The notes under the pieces: model-generated
The model's database searches: none
Told to the model about the DNA's origin: nothing
Seen by the model: only the letters and a program-made list of their open reading frames with translations
Made by a program: the position numbers and the translations under genes
NCBI RefSeq assembly: GCF_033118175.1
Contig: NW_026870907.1
Coordinates: 124,001 to 188,000, forward strand
Direction of reading: 5' to 3'
Source: Dama dama
Lineage: Eukaryota > Chordata > Mammalia > Artiodactyla > Cervidae
Length of the DNA: 64,000 bases
Shown: positions 1 through 13,124 of the stretch, in pieces
Position numbering within the stretch: position 1 is the stretch's first letter
Layout: every line of letters starts with the position of its first letter

Positions 1-392
1 TCTCCGCGGACCTCTCGAGTTTTCAAAGGATGTGAGGCCTCCGGTCGCGATGAGGCGGAGAACTAGGTCTTTCTCTGTGGTCTCCACTGGGGATTCAGAC
101 ATCTCTTCGTCTTTGCAGATGCAAGACGAGCCTGCATTCAATTCACTGCAGGGATATCCGGCCTTACTTCGAGTCAGAGCTTCTCGTTGTCCATTCCACT
201 TGAGGCCAAAAACTCAGGGTCCCTCTCACATTCCTGTAGCTGAGACAAGCCTCCTCTTGAGGTGCTTGTGGAAAGTTGGTATTCCTCTTGAGTCGCAGCC
301 AGGGACTGAGCTCTCATCTCGAGTTGATTTGGGGTCCACGGAGCCCTTTCGTCTTGCTACAGTGACCTCAGGATCCCTCTAGACTTCAGACA
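1..392 (+). repeat. Partial satellite monomer at left window edge
   Basis: These 392 bases match the last half of the monomer, from about unit position 405 to the end. The unit continues to the left of the window, so the array is not bounded here. Confidence 0.95.
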
Positions 393-3300
393 GTGATCTT
401 GGGGTTTCTCTGGAGTGCCATCAAGGAAATCAAGTTTCCTTTCACGTTTGATGTGGAACACGGAATTGCTCTGCACGCAGTGCAGGGGAATCGGGCCTCA
501 TTCGCGGCGAGGGGGAAGTCTCATGGTTTTTCTCGTGTAGCGGCCAGAACCTGGGGTATATTCTCGAGTTACGACGGGGCGGGCCTTTCCAGACACGTGT
601 TTGTTCAGCGACGTCAGCACTCCTGCCTAGGTGCGAGGGACACCTCAGGATTCTCCTCGAGTCTTGGCATGGCAATTGGAACGCGTCTCCACGTGAGGCG
701 GGAGACCCAGGGTCCCTTTCCACGTGCCGCAGGGATCCTGGGACTCCTATCCATTTTCAAGAGGAGTCAGGCATCGTCTCCTTTGGAAGCATTGATCTCC
801 GCGGACCTCTCGAGTTTTCAAAGGATGTGAGGCCTCTGGTCGCGATGAGGCGGAGAACTAGGTCTTTCTCTGTGGTCTCCACAGGGGATTCAGACAACCC
901 TTCGTCTTGGGAGATGCAAGGCGAGCCTGCATTCAATTCACTGCAGGGATATCCGGCCTTACTTCGAGTCAGAGCATCTCGGTTTCCATTCCACTTGAGG
1001 CCACAAATTCAGGGTCCCTCTCACATACCTGTAGCTGAGAGAAGCCTCCTCTTGAGGTGCTTGTGGAAAGTTGGTATTCCTCTTGAGTCGAAGCCAGGGA
1101 CTAAGCTCTCATCTCGAGTTGATTTGGGGTCCACGGAGCCCTTTCGTGTTGCTCCAGTGACCTCAGGATCCCTCTAGACTTGAGACAGTGATCTTGGGAT
1201 TTCTCTGGAGTGCCATCAAGGAAATCAAGGCTCCTTTCACGTTTGATGTGGAACACGGAATTGCTCTGCACACAGTGCAGGGGAATCAGGCCTCATCTCG
1301 GGGCGAGGGGGAAGTCTCATGGTTTTTCTCGATTTTCGGCCGGAACCTGGGGTATATTCTCGAGTTACGACGGGGAGGGCCCTTCCAGACACGTGTTTGC
1401 TCAGCGACGTCAGGACTCCTGCCTAGGTGCGAGGGACACCTCGGGATTATCCTCGAGTCTTGGCATGGCAATTGGGACGCGTCTCCACGTGAGGCGGGAG
1501 ACCCAGGGTCCCTTTCCACGTGCCACAGGGATCCTGGGACTCCAATCCATTTTCAAGAGCAGTCAGGCATCGTCTCCTTTGGAAGCATTGATCTCCGCGG
1601 ACCTCTCGAGTTTTCAAAGGATGTGAGGCCTCCGGTCGCGATGAGGCGGAGGACTAGGTCTTATTCTGTGGTCTCCACATTGGATTCAGACATCCCTTGT
1701 CTTGGGAGATGCAAGACGAGCCTGCATTCAATTCACGGCAGGGATATCCGGCCTTACTTCGAGTCTCAGCATCTCGGTGTCCATTCCACTTGAGGCCACA
1801 AACTCAGGGTCCCTCTCACATACCTGTAGCTGACAGAAGCCTCCTCATGAGGTGCTTGTGGAAAGTTGGTATTCCTCTTGAGTCGAAGCCAGGGACTAAG
1901 CTCTCATCTCGAGTTGATTTGGGGTCCATGGAGACCTTTCATGTTGCTCCAGTGACCTCAGGATCCCTCTAGACTTGAGACAGTGATTTTGGGTTTACTC
2001 TGGAGTGCCATCAAGGAAATCAAGGCTCCTTTCACGTTTGATGTGGAACACGGAATTGCTCTGCACACAGTGCAGGTGAATCGGGCCTCATCTCGCGGCG
2101 AGGGGGAAGTCGAATGGTTTTTCTCGAGTTGCGGCCGGAACCTGGGGTATATTCTCGAGTTACGACGGGGAGGGCCCTTCCAGACACGTGTTTGTTCAGC
2201 GACGTCAGGACTCCTGCCTAGGTTCGAGGGACACCTCGGGATTCTCCTCGAGTCTTGGCATGGCAATTGGGACGCGTCTCCACGTGAGGCGGGAGACCCA
2301 GGGTCCCTTTCCACGTGCCACAGGGATCCTGGGACTCCTATCCATTTTCAAGAGGAGTCAGGCATCGTCTCCTTTGGAAGCATTGATCTCCGCAGACCTC
2401 TCGAGTTTTCAAAGGATGTGAGGCCTCCGGTCGCGATGAGGCAGAGGACTAGGTCTTTCTCTGTGGTCTCCACAGAGGATTCAGACATCCCGTCGTCTTG
2501 GGAGATGCAAGACGAGCCTGCATTCAATTCACTGCAGGGATATCCGGCCTTACTTCGAGTCAGAGCATCTCGGTGTCCATTCCACTTGAGGCCACACACT
2601 CAGGGTCCCTCTCACATACCGGTAGCTGAGAAGAGCCTCCTCTTGAGGTGCTTGTGGAAAGTTGGTATTCCTCTTGAGTCGAAGCCAGGGACTAAGCTCT
2701 CATCTCGAGTTGATTTGGGGTCCACATAGCCCTTTCGTGTTGCTCCAGTGACCTCAGGATCCCTCTAGACTTGAGACAGGGATCTTGGGTTTTCTCTGGA
2801 GTGCCATCAAGGAAATCAAGGCTCCTTTCACGTTTGATGTGGAACACGGAAATGCTTTGCTCGCAGTGCAGGGGAATCGGGCCTCATCTCGCGGCGAGGG
2901 GGAAGTCTCATGGTTTTTCTCGAGTTGCGGCCGGAACCTGGGATATATTCTCGAGTTACGACGGGGAGGGCCCTTCCAGACACGTGTTTGTTCAGCGACG
3001 TCCGGACTCCTGCCTAGGTGCGAGGGACACCTCGGGATTCTCCTCGAGTCTTGGCATGGCAATTGGGACGCAACTCCACGTGAGGCGGGAGACCCAGTGT
3101 CCCTTTCCACGTTCCACAGGGATCCTGGGACTCCTATCCATTTTCAAGAGGAGTCAGGCATCGTCTCCTTTGGAAGCATTGATCTCCACGGACCTCTCGA
3201 GTTTTCAAAGGATATGAGGCCTCCGGTCGCTATGAGGCGGAGAACTAGGTCTTTCTCTGTGGTCTCCACAGTGGATTCAGACATCCCTTCGTCTTGGGAG

Positions 3301-4929
3301 ATGCAAGGCGAGCCTGCATTCAATTCACTGCAGGGATATCCGGCCTTACTTCGAGTCAGAGCATCTCCGTGTCCATTCCACTTGAGGCCACACATTCAGG
3401 GTCCCTCTCACATACCTGTAGCTGAGAGAAGCCTCCTCTTGAGGTGCTTGTGGAAAGTTGGTATGACTCTTGAGTCGAAGCCAGGGACTAAGCTCTCATC
3501 TCGAGTTGATTTGGGGTCCACGGAGCCCTTTCCTGTTGCTCCAGTGACCTCAGGATCCCTCTAGACTTGAGACAGTGATCTTGGGTTTCTCTGGAGTGCC
3601 ATCAAGGAAATCAAGGCTCCTTTCACGTTTGATGTGGAACACGGAATTGCTCTGCACGCTGTGCAGGGGAATCGGGCCACATCTCGCGGCGACGGGGAAG
3701 TCTCATGGTTTTTCTCGAGTTGCGGCCGGAACCTGGGGTATATTCTCGAGTTACGACGGGGATAGCCCTTCCAGACACGTGTTTGTTCAGCGACGTCAGG
3801 ACTCCTGCCTAGGTGCGAGGGACACCTCGGGATTCTCCTCGAGTCTTGGCATGGCAATTGGGACGCGTCTCCACGTGAGGCGGGAGACCCAGGGTCCCTT
3901 TCCACGTGCCACAGGGATTCTGGGACTCCTATCCACTTTCAAGAGGAGTCAGGCATCGTCTCCTTTGGAAGCATTGATCTCCTCGGACCTCTCGAGTTTT
4001 CAAAGGATGTGAGGCCTCCGTTCGCGTTGAGGCGGAGGACTAGGTCTTTCTCTGTGGTCTCCACAGGGGATTCAGACATCCCTTCGTCTTGGGAGATGCA
4101 AGACGAGCCTGCATTCAATTCACTGCAGGGATATCCGGCCTTACTTCGAGTCAGAGCATCTCGGTGTCCATTCCACTTGAGGCCACAAACTCAGGGTCCC
4201 TCTCACATACCTGTAGCTCAGAGAAGCCTCCTCTTGAGGTGCTTGTGGAAAGTTGGTATTCCCCTTGAGTCGAAGCCAGGGACTAAGCTCTCATCTCGAG
4301 TTGATTTGGGGTCCACAGATCCCTTTCGTGTTGCTCCAGTGACCTCAGGATCCCTCTAGACTTGAGCCAGTGATCTTGGGTTTTCTCTGTAGTGCCATCA
4401 AGGAAATCAAAGCTCCTTTCACGTTTGATGTGGAACACGGAATTGCTCTGCACGCAGTGCAGGGGATTCGGGCCTCATCTCTCGGCGAGGGGGAAGTCTC
4501 ATGGTTTTTCTCGAGTTGCTGACGGAACCTGGGGTATATTCTCGACTTACGACGGGGAGGGCCCTTCCAGACACGTGTTTGTTCAGCGACGTCAGGACTC
4601 CTGCCTAGGTGCGAGGGACACCTCGGGATTCTCCTCGAGTCTTGGCATGGCAATTGGGACGCGTCTCCACCTGAGGCGGGAGACCCAGGGTCCCTTCCCA
4701 CGTGCCACAGAGATCCTGGGACTCCTATCCATTTTCAAGAGGAGTCAGGCATCGTCTCCTTTGGAAGCATTGATCTCCCCAACCTCTCGAGTTTTCAAAG
4801 GATGTGAGGTCTCCGGTCGCGATGAGGCGGAGGACTAGGTCTTTCTCTGTGGTCTCCACAGGGGATTCAGACATCCCTTCGTCTTGGGAGATACAAGACG
4901 AGCCTGCATTCAATTCACTGCAGGGATAT

Positions 4930-7321
4930 CCGGCCTTACATCGAGTCAGAGCATCTCGGTGTCCATTCCACTTGAGGCCACAAACTCAGGGTCCCTCTCA
5001 CATACCTGTAGCTGAGAGAAGCCTCCTCTTGAGTTGCTTGTGAAAAGTTGGTATTCCTCTTGAGTCGAAGCCAGGGACTAAGCTCTCATCTCGAGTTGAT
5101 TTGGGGTCCACGGAGCCCTTTCTTGTTGCTCCAGTGACCTCAGGATCCCTCTAGACTTGAGACAGTGATCTTGGGTTTTCTCTGGAGTGCCATCAAGGAA
5201 ATCAAGGCTCCTTTCACGTTTGATGTGGAACACGGAATTGCTCTGCACGCAGTGCAGGGGAATCGGGCCTCATCCAGCGGCGAGGGGGAAGTCTCATGGT
5301 TTTTCTCGAGTTGCGGCCGGAACCTGGGGTATATTCTCGAGTTACGACGGGGAGGGCCCTTCCAGACACGTGTTTGTTTTGCGACGTCAGGAATCCTGCC
5401 TAGGTGCGAGGGACACCTCGGGATTCTCCTCGAGTCTTGGCAGGGCAATGGGGACGTGTCTCCACGTGAGGCAGGAGACCCAGGGTCCCTTTCCACGTGC
5501 CACAGGGATCCTGGGACACCTGTCCATTTTCAAGAGGAGTCAGGCATCGTCTCCTTTGCAAGCATTGGTCTCCGCGGACCTCTTGAATTTTCAAAGGATG
5601 TGAGGCCTCCGGTCGCGATGAGGCGGAGAACTCGGTCTTTCTCTGTGGCCTCCACAGGGGATTCAGACATCCCTTCGTCTTGGGAGATGCAAGACGAGCC
5701 TGCATTCAATTCACTGCAGGGATATCCAGCTTTACTTCGAGTCAGAGTATCTCGGTGTCCATTCCACTTGAGGCCACAAACTCAGGGTCCCTCTCACATA
5801 CCTGTAGCTGAGAGAAGCCTCCCCTTGAGGTGCTTGTGGAAAGTTGGTATTCCTCTTGTGTCAAAGCCAGGGTCTAAGCTCTCATCTCGAGTTGATTTGG
5901 GGTCCACGGAGCCCTTTCGTGTTGCTCCAGTGACTCAGGATCCCTCTAGACTTGAGACAGTGAACTTGGGTTTTCTCTGGAGTGCCATCAAGGAAATCAA
6001 GGCTCCTTTCAAGTTTGATGTGGAAAACGGAATTGCTCTGCACGCAGTGCAGGGGAATCGGGCCTCATCTCGGGGCGAGGGGGAAGTCTCATGGTTTTTC
6101 TCGATTTTCGGCCGGAACCTGGGGTATATTCTCGAGTTACGACGGGGAGGGCCCTTCCAGACACGTGTTTGTTCAGCGACTTCAGGACTCCTGCCTAGGT
6201 GCGAGGGACACCTCGGGATTCTCCTCGAGTCTTGGCATGGCAATTGGGACGCGTCTCCACCTGAGGCGGGAGACCCAGGGTCCCTTTCCACGTGCCACAG
6301 GGATCCTGGGACTCCTATCCATTTTCAAGAGGAGTCAGGCATCGTCTCCTTTGGAAGCATTGATCTCTGCAGACCTCTCGAGTTTTCAAAGGATGTGAGA
6401 CCTCCGGTCGCGATGAGGCGGAGGACTAGTATTTTCTCTGTCGTCTCCACAGGGAATTCAGACATCCCTTCGTCTTGGGAGATGCAAGACGAGCCTGCAT
6501 TCAATTCACTGCAGGGATATCCGGCCTTACATCGAGTCAGAGCATCTCGGTGTCCATTCCACTTGAGGCCACAAACTCAGGGTCCCTCTCACATACCTGT
6601 AGCTGAGAGAAGCCTCCTCTTGAGTTGCTTGTGAAAAGTTGGTATTCCTCTTGAGTCGAAGCCAGGGACTAAGCTCTCATCTCGAGTTGATTTGTGGTCC
6701 ACGGAGCCCTTTCTTGTTGCTCCAGTGACCTCAGGATCCCTCTAGACTTGAGACAGTGATCTTGGGTTTTCTCTGGAGTGCCATCAAGGAAATCAAGGCT
6801 CCTTTCACGTTTGATGTGGAACACGGAATTGCTCTGCACGCAGTGCAGGGGAATCGGGCCTCATCCAGCGGCGAGGGGGAAGTCTCATGGTTTTTCTCGA
6901 GTTGCGGCCGGAACCTGGGGTATATTCTCGAGTTACGACGGGGAGGGCCCTTCCAGACACGTGTTTGTTTTGCGACGTCAGGAATCCTGCCTAGGTGCGA
7001 GGGACACCTCGGGATTCTCCTCGAGTCTTGGCAGGGCAATGGGGACGCGTCTCCACGTGAGGCGGGAGACCCAGGGTCCCTTTCCACGTGCCACAGGGAT
7101 CCTGGGACACATGTCCATTTTCAAGAGGAGTCAGGCATCGTCTCCTTTGCAAGCATTGGTCTCCGCGGACCTCTTGAATTTTCAAAGGATGTGAGGCCTC
7201 CTGTCGCGATGAGGCGGAGAACTCGGTCTTTCTCTGTGGCCTCCACAGGGGATTCAGACATCCCTTCGTCTTGGGAGATGCAAGACGAGCCTGCATTCAA
7301 TTCACTGCAGGGATATCCAGC
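4930..7321 (+). repeat. Two-monomer (1591-bp) tandem duplication
   Basis: About 4930-5730 and 6521-7321 share rare variants at a 1591-bp offset: CCTTACATCGAGTCAG (4933/6524), TTGAGTTGCTTGTGAAAAG, CATCCAGCGGCGAGG, TGTTTTGCGACGTCAGG, GGAATCCTGCC and GGCAGGGCAATGGGG. The monomer at 5960 between them lacks most of these. This points to a dimer copied once by unequal exchange. Confidence 0.82.
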
Positions 7322-9940
7322 CTTACTTCGAGTCAGAGCATCTCGGTGTCCATTCCACTTGAGGCCACAAACTCAGGGGCCCTCTCACATACCTGTAGCT
7401 GAGAGAAGCCTCCTCTTGAGGTGCTTGTGGAAAGTTGGTATTCCTCTTGAGTCAAAGCCAGGGACTAAGCTCTCACCTCGAGTTGATTTGGGGTCCATGG
7501 AGCCCTTTTGTGTTGCTCCAGTGACCTCAGGATCCCTCTAGACTTGAGACAGTGATCTTGGGTTTTCTCTGGAGTGCCATTAAGGATATCAAGGCTCCTT
7601 TCACGTTTGATGTGGAACTCGGAATTGCTCTGCACGCAGTGCAGGGGAATCGGGCCTCATCTCACGGCACGGGGGAAGTCTCATGGTTTTTCTCGAGTTG
7701 GGGCCGGAACCTGGGGTATATTCTCGAGTTACGACGGGGAGGGCCCTTCCAGACACGTGTTTGTTCAGCGACGTCAGGACTCCTGCCTAGGTGCGAGGGA
7801 CACCTCGGGATTCTCCTCGAGTCTTGGCATGGCAATTTGGACGCCTCTCCACGTGAGGCGGGAGACCCAGGGTCCCTTTCCATGTGCCACAGGGATCCTG
7901 GGACTCCTATCCATTTTCATGAGGAGTCAGGCATCGTCTCCTTTGGAAGCATTGATCTCCGCATACCTCTCGAATTTTCAATGGATGTGAGGCCTCCGGT
8001 CGCAATGAGGCGGAGGACTAGGTCTTTCTCTGTTGTCTCCACAGCGGATTCAGACATCCCTTCGTCTTGGGAGATGCAAGACGAGCCTGCATTCAATTCA
8101 CTGCAGGGATATCCGGCCTTACTTCGAGTCAGAGCATCTCGGTGTCCATTCCACTTGAGGCCACAAACTCAGGGTCCCTCTCACATACCTGTAGCTGAGA
8201 GAAGCCTCCTCTTGAGGTGGTTGTGGAAAGTTGGTATTCCTCTTGAGTCGAAGCCAGGGACTAAGCTCTCATCTCGAGTTGATTTGGGGTCCACGGAGCC
8301 CTTTCGTGTTGCTCCAGTGACCTCAGGATCCCTCTAGACTTGAGACAGTGATCTTGGGTTTTCTCTGGAGTGCCATCAAGGAAATCAAGGCTCCTTTCAC
8401 GTTTGATGTGGAACACGGAATTGCTCTGCACGCAATGCAGGGGAATCGGGCCTCATCTCGCGGCGAAGGGGAAGTCTCATGGTTTTTCTCGAGTTGCGGC
8501 CGGAACCTGTGGTATATTCTCGAGTTACGACGGGGAGGGCCCTTCCAGACACGTGTTTGTTCAGCGACGTCAGGACTCCTGCCTAGGTGCGAGGGAAAAC
8601 TCGGGATTCTCCACGAGTCTTGGCATGGCAATTGGGACGCGTCTCCACGTGAGGCGGGAGACCCAGTGTCCCTTTCCACGTGCCACAGTGATCCTGGGAC
8701 TCCTATCCATTTTCAAGAGGAATCAGGCATCGTCTCCTTTTTAAGCATTGATCTCCGTGCACCTCTCGAGTTTTCAAAGAATGTGAGGCCTCCGTTCGCG
8801 TTGAGGCGGAGGACTAGGTCTTTCTCTGTGGTCTCCACAGGGGATTCAGACATCCCTTCGCCTTGGGAGATGCAAGACGAGCCTGCATTCAATTCACTGC
8901 AGGGATATCCGGCCTTACTTCGAGTCAGAGCATCTCGGTGTCCATTCCACTTGAGGCCACAAACTCAGGGTTCCCACTCACATGCCTGTAGCTGAGAGAA
9001 ACCTCCTCTTGAGGTGCTTGTGGAAAGTTGGTATACCTCTTGACTCGAAGCCAGGGACTAAGCTCTCATTTCGAGTTGATTTGGGGTCCACGGAGCCCTT
9101 TCGTGTTGCTCCAGTGACCTCAGGATCCCTCTAGACTTGAGACAGTGATCTTGGGTTTTCTCTGGAGTGCCATCAAGGAAATCAAGGCTCCTTTCACGTT
9201 TGATGTGGAACACGGAATTGCTCTGCACGCAGTGCAGGGGAATCGGGCCTCATCTCGCGGCGAGGGGGAAGTCTCATGGTTTTTCTCGTGTTGCGGCCGG
9301 AACCTGGGGTATATTCTCGAGTTACGACGGGGAGGGCCCTTCCAGACACGTGTTTGTTCAGCGACGTCAGGACTCCTGCCTAGGTGTGAGGGACACCTCG
9401 GGATTCTCCTCGAGTCTTGGCATGGCATTTGGGACGCGTCTCCACATGAGGCGGGAGACCCAGCGTCCCTTTCCACATGCCACAGGGATCCTGGGACTCC
9501 GATCCATTTTCAAGAGGAGTCAGGCATCGTCTCCTTTGGAAGCATTGATCTCCGCGGAACTCTCGAGTTTTCAAAGGATGTGAGGCTTCCGCTCGCGATT
9601 AGGCGGAGGACTAGGTCTTTCTCTGTGGTCTCCACAGGGGATTCAGACATCCCTTCGTCTTGGGAGATGCAAGACGAGCCTGCATTCAATTCACTGCAGG
9701 GATATTCGGCGTTACCTCGAGCCAGAGCATCTCGGTGTCCATTCCACTTGAGGCCACAAACTCAGGGTCCCTCTCACATACCTGTAGCTGAGAGAAGCCT
9801 TCTCTTGAGGTGCTTGTGGAAAGTTGGTATTCCCCTTGAGTCGAAGCCAGGGACTAAGCTCTCATCTCGAGTTGATTTGGGGTCCACGGAGCCCTTTCTT
9901 CTTGCTCCAGTGACCTCAGGATCCCTCTAGACTTGAGACA

Positions 9941-12900
9941 GTGAACTTGGGTTTTCTCTGGAGTGCCATCAAGGAAATCAAGGCTCCTTTCACGTTTGAT
10001 GTGGAACACGGAATTGCTCTGCATGCAGTGCAGGGGAATTGGGCCTCATCTCACGGCGAGGGGGATGTCTCATGGTTTCTCTCGAGTTGCGGCCGGAACC
10101 TGGGGTATATTCTCGAGTTACGACGGGGAGGGCCCTTCCAGACACGTGTTTGTTCAGCGACGTCAGGACTCCTGCCTAGGTGCGAGGGACACCTCGGGAA
10201 TCTCCTCGAGACTTGGCATGGCAATTGGGATGCGTCTCCACGTGAGGCGGGAAACCCAGGGTCCCTTTCCACGTGCCACAGGGATCCTGGGACTCCTATC
10301 AGTTTTCAAGAGGAGTCAGGCATCGTCTCCTTTGGAAGCATTGATCTCCGCGGACCTCTCGAATTTTCAAAGGATGTGAGGCCTCCGGTCGCGATGAGAC
10401 GGAGAACTAGGTCTTTCTCTGTGGTCTCCACAGGGGATTCAGACATCCCTTCGTCTTGGGAGATGCAAGACGAGCCTGCATTCAATTCACTGCAGGGATA
10501 TCCGGCCTTACTTCGAGTCAGAGCATCTCGGTGTCCATTCCACTTGAGGCGACAAACTCAGGGTCCTTCTCACATACCTGTAGCTGAGAGAAGCCTCCTC
10601 TTGAGGTGCTTGTGGAAAGTTGGTATTCCTCTTGAGTGGAAGCCAGGGACTAAGCTCTCATCTCGAGTTAATTTGGGGTCCACGGAGCCCTTGCGTGTTG
10701 TTCCAGTGACCTCAGGATCCCTCTAGACTTGAGACAGTGATCTTGGGTTTTCTCTGGAGTGCCATCAAGGAAATCAAGGCTCCTTTCACGTTTGATGTGG
10801 AACACGGAATTGCTCTGCACGCAATGCAGGGGAATCGGGCCTCATCTCGCGGCGAGGGGGAAGTCTCATGGTTTTTCTCGAGTTGCGGCCGGAACCTGGG
10901 GTATATTCTCGAGTTACGACGGAGAGGGCCCTTCGAGACACGTGTTTGTTCAGCGACGTCAGGACTCCTGCCTAGGTGCGAGGGAAAACTCGGGATTCTC
11001 CACGAGTCTTGGCATGGCAATGGGGACGCGTCTCCACGTGAGGCGGGAGACCCAGGGTCCCTTTCCACGTGCCACAGGGATCCTGGGACTCCTATCCATT
11101 TTCAAGAGGAGTCAGGCATCATCTCCTTTTTAAGCATTGATCTCCGTGGACCTCTCGAGTTTTCCCAGGATGTGAGGCCTCCGTTCCCGTTGAGGCGGAG
11201 GACTAGGTCTTTCTCTGTGGTCTCCACAGGGGATTCAGACATCCCTTCGTCTTGGGAGATGCAAGACGAGCCTGCATTCAATTCACTGCAGGGATATTCG
11301 GCGTTACCTCGAGCCAGAGCATCTCGGTGTCCATTCCACTTGAGGCCACAAACTCAGGGTCCCTCTCACATACCTGTAGCTGAGAGAAGCCTTTTCTTGA
11401 GGTGCTTGTTGAAAGTTGGTATTCCCCTTGAGTCGAAGCCAGGGACTAAGCTCTCATCTCGAGTTGATTTGGGGTCCACGGAGCCCTTTCTTGTTGCTCC
11501 AGTGACCTCAGGATCCCTCTAGATTTGAGACAGTGATCTTGGGTTTTGTCTGGAGTGCCATCAAGGAAATCAAGTCTTCTTTCACGTTTGATGTGGAACA
11601 CGGAATTGCTCTGCACGCACTGCAGGGGAATTGGGCCTCATCTCACGGCGAGGGGGATGTCTCATGGTTTCTCTCGAGTTGCGGCCGGAACCTGGGGTAT
11701 ATTCTCGAGTTACGACGGGGAGGGCCCTTCCAGACACGTGTTTGTTCAGCGACGTCAGGACTCCTGCCTAGGTGCGAGGGACACCTCGGGAATCTCCTCG
11801 AGTCTTGGCATGGCAATTGGGATGCGTCTCCACGTGAGGCGGGAGACCCAGGGTCCCTTTCCACTTGCCACAGGGATCCTGGGACTCCTATCCATTTTCA
11901 AGAGGAGTCAGGCATCGTCTCCTTTGGAAGCATTGATCTCCGCGGACCTCTCGAATTTTCAAAGGATGTGAGGCCTCCGGTCGCGATGAGACGGAGAACT
12001 AGGTCTTTCTCTGTGGTCTCCTCAGGGGATTCAGACATCCCTTCGTCTTCGGAGATGCAAGACGAGCCTGCATTCAATTCACTGCAGGGATATCCGGCCT
12101 TACTTCGAGTCAGAGCATCTCGGTGTCCATTCCACTTGAGGCCACAAACTCAGGGTCCCTCTCACATACCTGTAGCTGAGAGAAGCCTCCTCTTGAGGTG
12201 CTTGTGGAAAGTTGGTATTCCTCTTGAGTCGAAGCCAGGGACTAAGCTCTCATCTCGAGTTGATTTGGGGTCCACGGAGCCCTTTCGTGTTGCTCCAGTG
12301 ACCTCAGGATCCCTCTAGACTTGAGACAGTGATCTTGGGTTTTCTCTGGAGTGCCATCAAGGAAATCAAGGCTCCTTTCACGTTTGATGTGGAACACGGA
12401 ATTGCTCTGCACGCAATGCAGGGGAATCGGGCCTCATCTCGCGGCGAGGGGGAAGTCTCATGGTTTTTCTCGAGTTGCGGCCGGAACCTGTGGTATATTC
12501 TCGAGTTACGACGGGGAGGGCCCTTCGAGACACGTGTTTGTTCAGCGACGTCAGGACTCCTGCCTAGGTGCGAGGGAAAACTCGGGATTCTCCACGAGTC
12601 TTGGCATGGCAATTGGGACGCGTCTCCACGTGAGGCGGGAGACCCAGGGTCCCTTTCCACGTGCCACAGGGATCCTGGGACTCCTATACCTTTTCAAGAG
12701 GAGTCAGGCATCGTCTCCTTTGGAAGCATTGATCTCCGCGGACCTCTCGAGTTTTCAAAGAATGTGAGGCCTCCGATCGCGATGGGGCGGAAAATTAGGT
12801 CTATCTCTGTGGTCTCCACAGGGGATTCAGACATCCCTTCCTCTTGGGAGATGCAAGACGAGCCTGCATTCAATTCACTGCAGGAATATTTGGCCTTACT

Positions 12901-13124
12901 TCGAGTCAGAGCATCTCGGTGTCCATTCCACTTGAGGCCACAAACTCAGGGTCCCTCTCACATACCTGTAGCTGAGAGAAGCCTCCTCTTGAGGTGCTTG
13001 TGAAAAGTTGGTATTCCTCTTGAGTCGAAGCCAGCGACTAAGCTCTCATCTCGAGTTGATTTGGGGTCCACGGAGCCCTTTCGTGTTGCTCCAGTGACCT
13101 CAGGATCCCTCTAGACTTGCGACA
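9941..13124 (+). repeat. Two-monomer (1592-bp) unit present twice in tandem
   Basis: Monomers 9941 and 11533 share GGGGGATGTCTCATGG, GGTTTCTCTCGAG and GGGAATCTCC. Monomers 10737 and 12329 share CACGCAATGCAGG, CCCTTCGAGACACG and GAGGGAAAACTCGGG. The order is type 1, type 2, type 1, type 2. The type-2 variants are also largely present in the unit at 8348. This is the nearest thing to a higher-order repeat in the window, and it runs for only two cycles. Confidence 0.8.

Noticed and set aside
5165..6634. 489-codon open frame across two monomers
   Set aside because: It exists only because one C is missing near 5935 (GTGACTCAGG for GTGACCTCAGG), which shifts the reading past the usual TAG into the next unit. 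It is a frameshift in a satellite, not a gene.
9145..9930. Recurring 261-codon plus-strand open frame, once per monomer (also 138-codon overlapping frames)
   Set aside because: It starts at GTG, has no splice sites, promoter or poly(A) signal, and simply spans one satellite unit to the fixed TAG in CCCTCTAG. Many copies are broken by single-base changes with no sign of protein-level constraint, and frames rotate because 796 leaves remainder 1 when divided by 3.
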